This document shows, piece by piece, positions 5,852 to 9,882 of a DNA stretch of 9,882 bases. Position 1 is the stretch's first letter. Every line of letters starts with the position of its first letter. The stretch covers positions 1 through 9,882 of the forward strand of contig DAOWNU010000037.1 of assembly GCA_030642425.1 (NCBI GenBank). The letters run 5' to 3'. The notes beneath the pieces were generated by a model that was given only the letters and a program-made list of their open reading frames with translations, did no database searches and was not told the origin of the DNA. Origin of the DNA: a bacterium. GTDB lineage: Bacteria > UBP14 > UBA6098. Both the position numbers and the translations under genes were made by a program.

Positions 5852-8800
5852 ATGACTTTTAGAAAATGCAGCCTATATATATTGGTGTTTTTCCTTATCC
5901 CTGCATGTCTTTATGCCGTGCCCTACGACCTTCTTCTGACAAACGACTTCGATTTCTCCGCGGGCGTTTTCAACAATATCGAGATGGTTCCCGATCCCGC
6001 ATATCCCGACGCCGCGCTTATCCTGACCGAATTCGACACGATCAATGTCCTGCAAATAGTCCCCGACACGGAACATTGCCTCGATTGTTTTTATATAATT
6101 GTCGATTCACTCGCGCCCTATGGCGAACCGCCCCTTCAATTTCTAATCGAGATTACAACGCTCGAACGATGGAACGACATCTCCAGCCTGACCAACGATT
6201 TCGAGGTCGCGGATCCGTCCGATCTCGGCGGCGGCGTCTATGACCGCGACCTGATGTTCTACGATATTATATTTTTCGGGATCGCCAACGGCTACGGCGG
6301 AAGAGGCAACGACCTCGACAACAGCGGCAGGCAGCGTGTCCGGGATTTTGCCGGACGCGGCAAGGGCGTTATCCTCACACACGACACTATCGCCAAACGC
6401 GAGGGCTGGCGATGGTATACTCCACTTTGCAGTTCTACGTCCGACTTTGAACACAGCCGTTTCAACTCCCTGACCGATGTTACCGGGCTTGGCTCCGAAT
6501 GGGTGGACTGCTACGCCCCCGATCCCGATAACCTATATTATCACGTTCGGAAAGACATCTCGGCCCCCGATTCCCCTATCCTTCACGCGCCCTTCAATCT
6601 GCCGGACACATTCTCGATAACCGCCTGCCACGAGTTCGGCGAGACCTATTCCGACGGCCAGATATGGTTCACCAGCGACGACGGCCGGATATTCATGCAC
6701 ACTTACCATTCCACGGACTACGGCAGTTACGCGGCCTATTTTTCCACGGGGCATTTTGCGGAGGAATTTGTTCTCGATTGGAGACCCGACGCGTGGGAGG
6801 GCAAGGCGATGATCAACTCCATGTATTACGCCTATTTCGGCGGGCGCGGTTCAGGGGTCTATGAAAGCGATATCTTCACCGCGCTTTGCCCCGGCGAGCT
6901 TACGGGTTTCGATATGGTCGTCGATACGACCGGCGACGCGAATATCACTATCGAGCTTGCCTCTTCGCCCGACGGCTTTGTCTGGACGGAATATTACACC
7001 GTTTCCCCCGGAGCGCCGATACCGGCGATGCTGACTACGGGGCCGTATTACAAATACAGAATTTTTATGGAGCGCGGAATCCACGGCGAACGTCCGAAGC
7101 TCCATCAGATAACATGGCATTTCGAGCTTCCCGCGCCGGAAATGGAGCTTGTTATGCCGCCTCTGGGAGCTTTCTACTCGTGTAGCTGCGGCGTCGTTTT
7201 GTGGGATGTCCACTCCGAAAGCGGAATCGATCTTTCCACCGCCTCGATAGAGGTGAATTCTTCGATATACGGCCATACATTCTGCGACTGGCATCCGGTC
7301 GATTCCACGTTCGAGTTTCTCGGAATCCCCGGCTGCTGGACACACGGCGAAACCTATAGCGGCTCGATTCTCGCGCTCACGGGCGAAACCGGCTGCAGCA
7401 GGCTCGGCGACACGACGTTCAATTTCGTTGCCGATCTCCGACCGCCGACAATAACCGATCTTCATCCCGCGCCGGACACGATAATCGCCGATATGCACCC
7501 GGTTCTCCGCGTGACAGTCCACGACAGCACCTCCGACGAACTGCCCTCGACCTTTTACTGGATTGTGGACGACGACACAGTGCGCTTCGGCGAACCCGGA
7601 CTGAGCTGGAACGGGACAACCGGCGAGCTTATCCTGAGCACGTTTATGGCCGGGATCGACATGATCGACACGACGCTGATATGTGTGGGCGCGGGCGATA
7701 TCGCAATCGGATGCGGGCCGAACGTGGCCGAGACCTGTTTCACGGTAATCGTCGATACGGCCGGGCCTCTGGCGGAGATGATCTCGCCGGAAACCGGATA
7801 TCTTTCTTGCGATAGCCTTCGCGCGATTTTTATCCTTTCAGATCAGGCCGGCATATACTACCCGTCGATAGTAATTTCGGTCGGGACGTCGAGTTTTACA
7901 TATGCCGACGGAATGACGGTCCACGGCGACACGCTATTTCTGCATCCCGATATGCCAGTCCACGACGGCGACACGTTGACTTTAATTTTCACGACTTTCG
8001 AGGACATCCTCGGCAACGACGGCTCCGGACAGAGTTTTCAAATAATTGTCGATCAATCGCCGCCGGTGGTCTTCGACGCCGTTCCGGTGAACGGCGGCTA
8101 TGTTGGGGTCTCCAATCCGAGCGTGAGCTTTCGGATTATGGACGGTATCAGCGGCCTAAACGAGGGCTTGATTCGGATCACGGTCGATGGCGTCGAATAC
8201 TCTCTTGCTGACGGTCTTTGGGACGGCGAGGAGCTTATTCTCGACGGCGGCGCATTGGGCTGGGCATTCGAGCACGACGATTCCATTGTCGTTTGTGTCG
8301 ATGCGCAGGACAACGCCTCCGGCTGCGGCCCCAACGAATTGGACACATGCTGGTTTTTCAATGTCAACCTGCGTGGCCCGGAATGTGTCCCGCTCGAGCC
8401 GCTCGACGGCTGGTCGGTGGGCTGCGACAGCTTCCATATCCGGTTTTTTCTCGCCGATCCCAACGGTGTCGCGCATTCGACTATCGCTTTCACGATAAAC
8501 GGCGAATCATATACAGCCGCCAGCCCGGAAGTTACTCTTTTCGGCGACACGATAGATTTTCTCTCCTCGTCCCCATGGAGCCACGGCGACATTGTGCACG
8601 TCGTTGTTACCTCCGCCGAGGACAGCCTCGGGAACGCTCTCGAAGTTCCCTGCGCTTATATATTCTCCGTCGATCTTGCCGCGCCCGTTATTGTCCCGCT
8701 GACACCGTTAAACTTCGATGTTGTCGATACGACACAGCCTTTGATTGCCGCATCGATAACCGACGATTCCGGAATTCTCACCGACAGCCTCGTGGTCTGC

Positions 8801-9882
8801 GCGGGCGGAGAATGCTGGGGCTACGACTCGCTTCCGCCGGGGCTTATATGGTCTGGCGACAGCCTAATCCTCGATCCTGTGGCGGCTGGATATTTCTTCA
8901 CCGGCGATTCGGTCGTTGTTACGATATACGCCTGCGACAGCACACAGCTTTGCGGCCCGAACTGCGCGGATACTTCGTGGGTGTTTTATATCGACAACCT
9001 CGGCCCGCGCGCATTCCTTATCGAGCCGGACTCGGGGACTTTTTCGAGCTGCAGCCTGCAGGTTTTCAGTGTGAGGGTCGTCGATCCCTCCGGGCTGATA
9101 ATGGATTCTCTGGAGATACTGGTGAACGGCGCGTCCGTGAGATGGCCCGACTCCCGGCTCGAATACATTGGCGACACGCTGATCTACACACCCTCGACGC
9201 CATTCGATCACCTCGAAATAGTAACATTCATGCTTCAGGCCGCCTACGATTCGGTCGGAAATCCGCTTCAGGATACGATTTATACATCGGTTACTATCGA
9301 CCTTCTCCCGCCGGAGATCGAGATTATTTCGCCGCTTCCCGGCGCCGACGATGTTCTCCCCCTCGACAACGTGTTCGCGGTTATTTCCGACGACGGATGC
9401 GGATTGGATTTGGACGAGTTGGAATTTTATGCCGACGGCTATTTTATTCCACCCGGCTCCGGCCTCGGCTGGTCCGGCGATACGCTGATATACGATCCAC
9501 TCGTGGCGGGCCTGCATTTTCCGGAGGGCGAGACGGTTTTCGTTCATATAATAGTATTCGACTGCGCCGGTTATTGCCCGCCGAACAAGCTCGATACGAC
9601 GTGGCGGTTTTTCGTTCCCGACGACGACACGATCCCGCCCGTCTGGATCGACTTTTCTCCCGCGCTCTGGCTCGAAGATTCCCTGTTTTATGTATCGTGC
9701 CGTGTCTTCGACAGCTCGGGCATATATGCGGCGGCTCCGCCGGACACGCAAGCGCCTTTTATTTCGTGGGATATCGACGGCGAATTGACCCTGAACTGCG
9801 ACACCGCTTATCTCGATTTCGATTCTGCCGCTGCGGAAACGGTCTTTTTCACAACCGCGACGCCGCTTTCTTCGAGCGACGC
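5852..9882 (+). CDS. Giant exported multi-domain protein with alternating Ig-like repeats, 3'-partial
   Basis: One frame is open from ATG 5852 to the right edge: 1343 residues and no stop. Residues 1-22 are a signal peptide (hydrophobic core LYILVFFLIPACLYA, cleavage after Ala22). Residues about 110-328 resemble the ThuA/class I glutamine-amidotransferase-like fold: strand YDIIFFGIANGYGG (137-150), then GRGKGVILTHDT (168-179), then WEGKAMINSMYYAYFGG (315-331). No nucleophile-elbow Cys is seen, so it is probably not an amidotransferase. Residues about 335-428 look like a beta-sandwich. From about 429 on stand nine Ig-like units of 99-109 residues, the last cut off. The role is likely surface or extracellular: binding, adhesion or a structural stalk. 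Many Cys suggest disulfides outside the cytoplasm. Only a weak GGA (5840-5842) serves as SD. The C-terminus, where a sorting or anchor domain would be, is outside the window. The family of the N-terminal domain is the least certain part. Confidence 0.9.
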   Translation, partial: MTFRKCSLYILVFFLIPACLYAVPYDLLLTNDFDFSAGVFNNIEMVPDPAYPDAALILTEFDTINVLQIVPDTEHCLDCFYIIVDSLAPYGEPPLQFLIEITTLERWNDISSLTNDFEVADPSDLGGGVYDRDLMFYDIIFFGIANGYGGRGNDLDNSGRQRVRDFAGRGKGVILTHDTIAKREGWRWYTPLCSSTSDFEHSRFNSLTDVTGLGSEWVDCYAPDPDNLYYHVRKDISAPDSPILHAPFNLPDTFSITACHEFGETYSDGQIWFTSDDGRIFMHTYHSTDYGSYAAYFSTGHFAEEFVLDWRPDAWEGKAMINSMYYAYFGGRGSGVYESDIFTALCPGELTGFDMVVDTTGDANITIELASSPDGFVWTEYYTVSPGAPIPAMLTTGPYYKYRIFMERGIHGERPKLHQITWHFELPAPEMELVMPPLGAFYSCSCGVVLWDVHSESGIDLSTASIEVNSSIYGHTFCDWHPVDSTFEFLGIPGCWTHGETYSGSILALTGETGCSRLGDTTFNFVADLRPPTITDLHPAPDTIIADMHPVLRVTVHDSTSDELPSTFYWIVDDDTVRFGEPGLSWNGTTGELILSTFMAGIDMIDTTLICVGAGDIAIGCGPNVAETCFTVIVDTAGPLAEMISPETGYLSCDSLRAIFILSDQAGIYYPSIVISVGTSSFTYADGMTVHGDTLFLHPDMPVHDGDTLTLIFTTFEDILGNDGSGQSFQIIVDQSPPVVFDAVPVNGGYVGVSNPSVSFRIMDGISGLNEGLIRITVDGVEYSLADGLWDGEELILDGGALGWAFEHDDSIVVCVDAQDNASGCGPNELDTCWFFNVNLRGPECVPLEPLDGWSVGCDSFHIRFFLADPNGVAHSTIAFTINGESYTAASPEVTLFGDTIDFLSSSPWSHGDIVHVVVTSAEDSLGNALEVPCAYIFSVDLAAPVIVPLTPLNFDVVDTTQPLIAASITDDSGILTDSLVVCAGGECWGYDSLPPGLIWSGDSLILDPVAAGYFFTGDSVVVTIYACDSTQLCGPNCADTSWVFYIDNLGPRAFLIEPDSGTFSSCSLQVFSVRVVDPSGLIMDSLEILVNGASVRWPDSRLEYIGDTLIYTPSTPFDHLEIVTFMLQAAYDSVGNPLQDTIYTSVTIDLLPPEIEIISPLPGADDVLPLDNVFAVISDDGCGLDLDELEFYADGYFIPPGSGLGWSGDTLIYDPLVAGLHFPEGETVFVHIIVFDCAGYCPPNKLDTTWRFFVPDDDTIPPVWIDFSPALWLEDSLFYVSCRVFDSSGIYAAAPPDTQAPFISWDIDGELTLNCDTAYLDFDSAAAETVFFTTATPLSSSD
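7136..9882 (+). repeat. Alternating A/B Ig-like repeat array in the giant protein
   Basis: Unit boundaries, taken at the recurring VD..xxP junction, fall near residues 429, 532, 639, 738, 843, 945, 1052, 1154 and 1263. Type A units (1, 3, 5, 7, 9) open with a C-S-like motif and D..G[IVL], as in CDSLRAIFILSDQAGI. Units 3, 5 and 7 end in EDILGN, EDSLGN and YDSVGN (residues 717-722, 923-928, 1132-1137), as in Big_5-like Ig domains. Type B units (2, 4, 6, 8) carry WSGD(S/T)L-like turns and CGPN near the end, with the Cys at 621, 825, 1034 and 1242 (CPPN in the last). The CGPN spacing is 204, 209 and 208 residues and the LGN spacing 206 and 209, so the repeated block is an A+B pair. DNA-level similarity between pairs is low, so the array is old. 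Confidence 0.8.

Noticed and set aside
6851..7522. Minus-strand open frame of 223 codons
   Set aside because: Same reason: antisense shadow of the giant gene, with no SD-supported start and low-complexity basic composition.
8864..9751. Minus-strand open frame of 295 codons inside the giant gene
   Set aside because: It is antisense to a frame with clear signal peptide and repeating Ig-like units; its translation is Arg/Asp/Val-rich without recognisable motifs, as expected from the shadow of a gene rich in GAC, GGC and CCG codons.

Overview
The window looks like a piece of chromosome from an uncultured diderm (Gram-negative) bacterium. Two probable exported TPR proteins (at least one a lipoprotein), a small outer-membrane-type barrel and a very large exported protein imply an outer membrane. 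The giant protein of alternating Ig-like units, together with intergenic regions packed with short palindromic repeats, fits an FCB-type or related candidate phylum. That placement is style-based inference, because there is no marker gene here. I see no tRNA, rRNA, CRISPR array, transposase or phage gene.

Left half, minus strand. A two-transmembrane sensor histidine kinase of NtrB/ZraS/AtoS type runs off the left edge (1-1224). Its frame is broken by one extra base near 213-221, just before the N box; restoring the frame gives an intact ATP-binding domain to the window edge. Bases 1225-1888 carry no gene but several unrelated repeat types: four short hairpins with three-base loops, a 47-bp terminal-inverted-repeat element, a 21-bp minisatellite with an 83-bp higher-order duplication, and a GTCATTCCGG element. 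Next come two minus-strand TPR genes (2659-3912, then 1889-2662), joined by a 4-bp ATGA overlap and read from a good sigma-70-like promoter at 3954-3981. They look like one two-gene operon for exported scaffold proteins.

Middle. Bases 3940-4474 form a second repeat-rich intergenic region. It holds the same classes of element: three-base-loop hairpins, a second copy of the GTCATTCCGG element, and a 13-bp perfect inverted repeat whose outer direct copy overlaps the stop codon of the next gene. That gene (4475-5068, minus) is an FMN nitroreductase-family enzyme.

Right half, plus strand. A small exported beta-barrel protein (5208-5753) is divergent from the nitroreductase, has a clear SD and ends in a Rho-independent terminator (5780-5810). 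Then a single open frame begins at 5852 and is still open at the right edge, at least 1343 residues. It has a signal peptide, a region resembling the ThuA/class I glutamine-amidotransferase-like fold without an evident catalytic Cys, a beta-rich linker domain, and an array of about nine Ig-like units of 99-109 residues. Two unit types alternate strictly: A units mostly carry an LGN-like motif and B units a Cys-rich CGPN motif, so the real period is about 204-209 residues. This protein is the most distinctive feature of the window. Apart from the two TPR genes, the genes show no obvious shared pathway.
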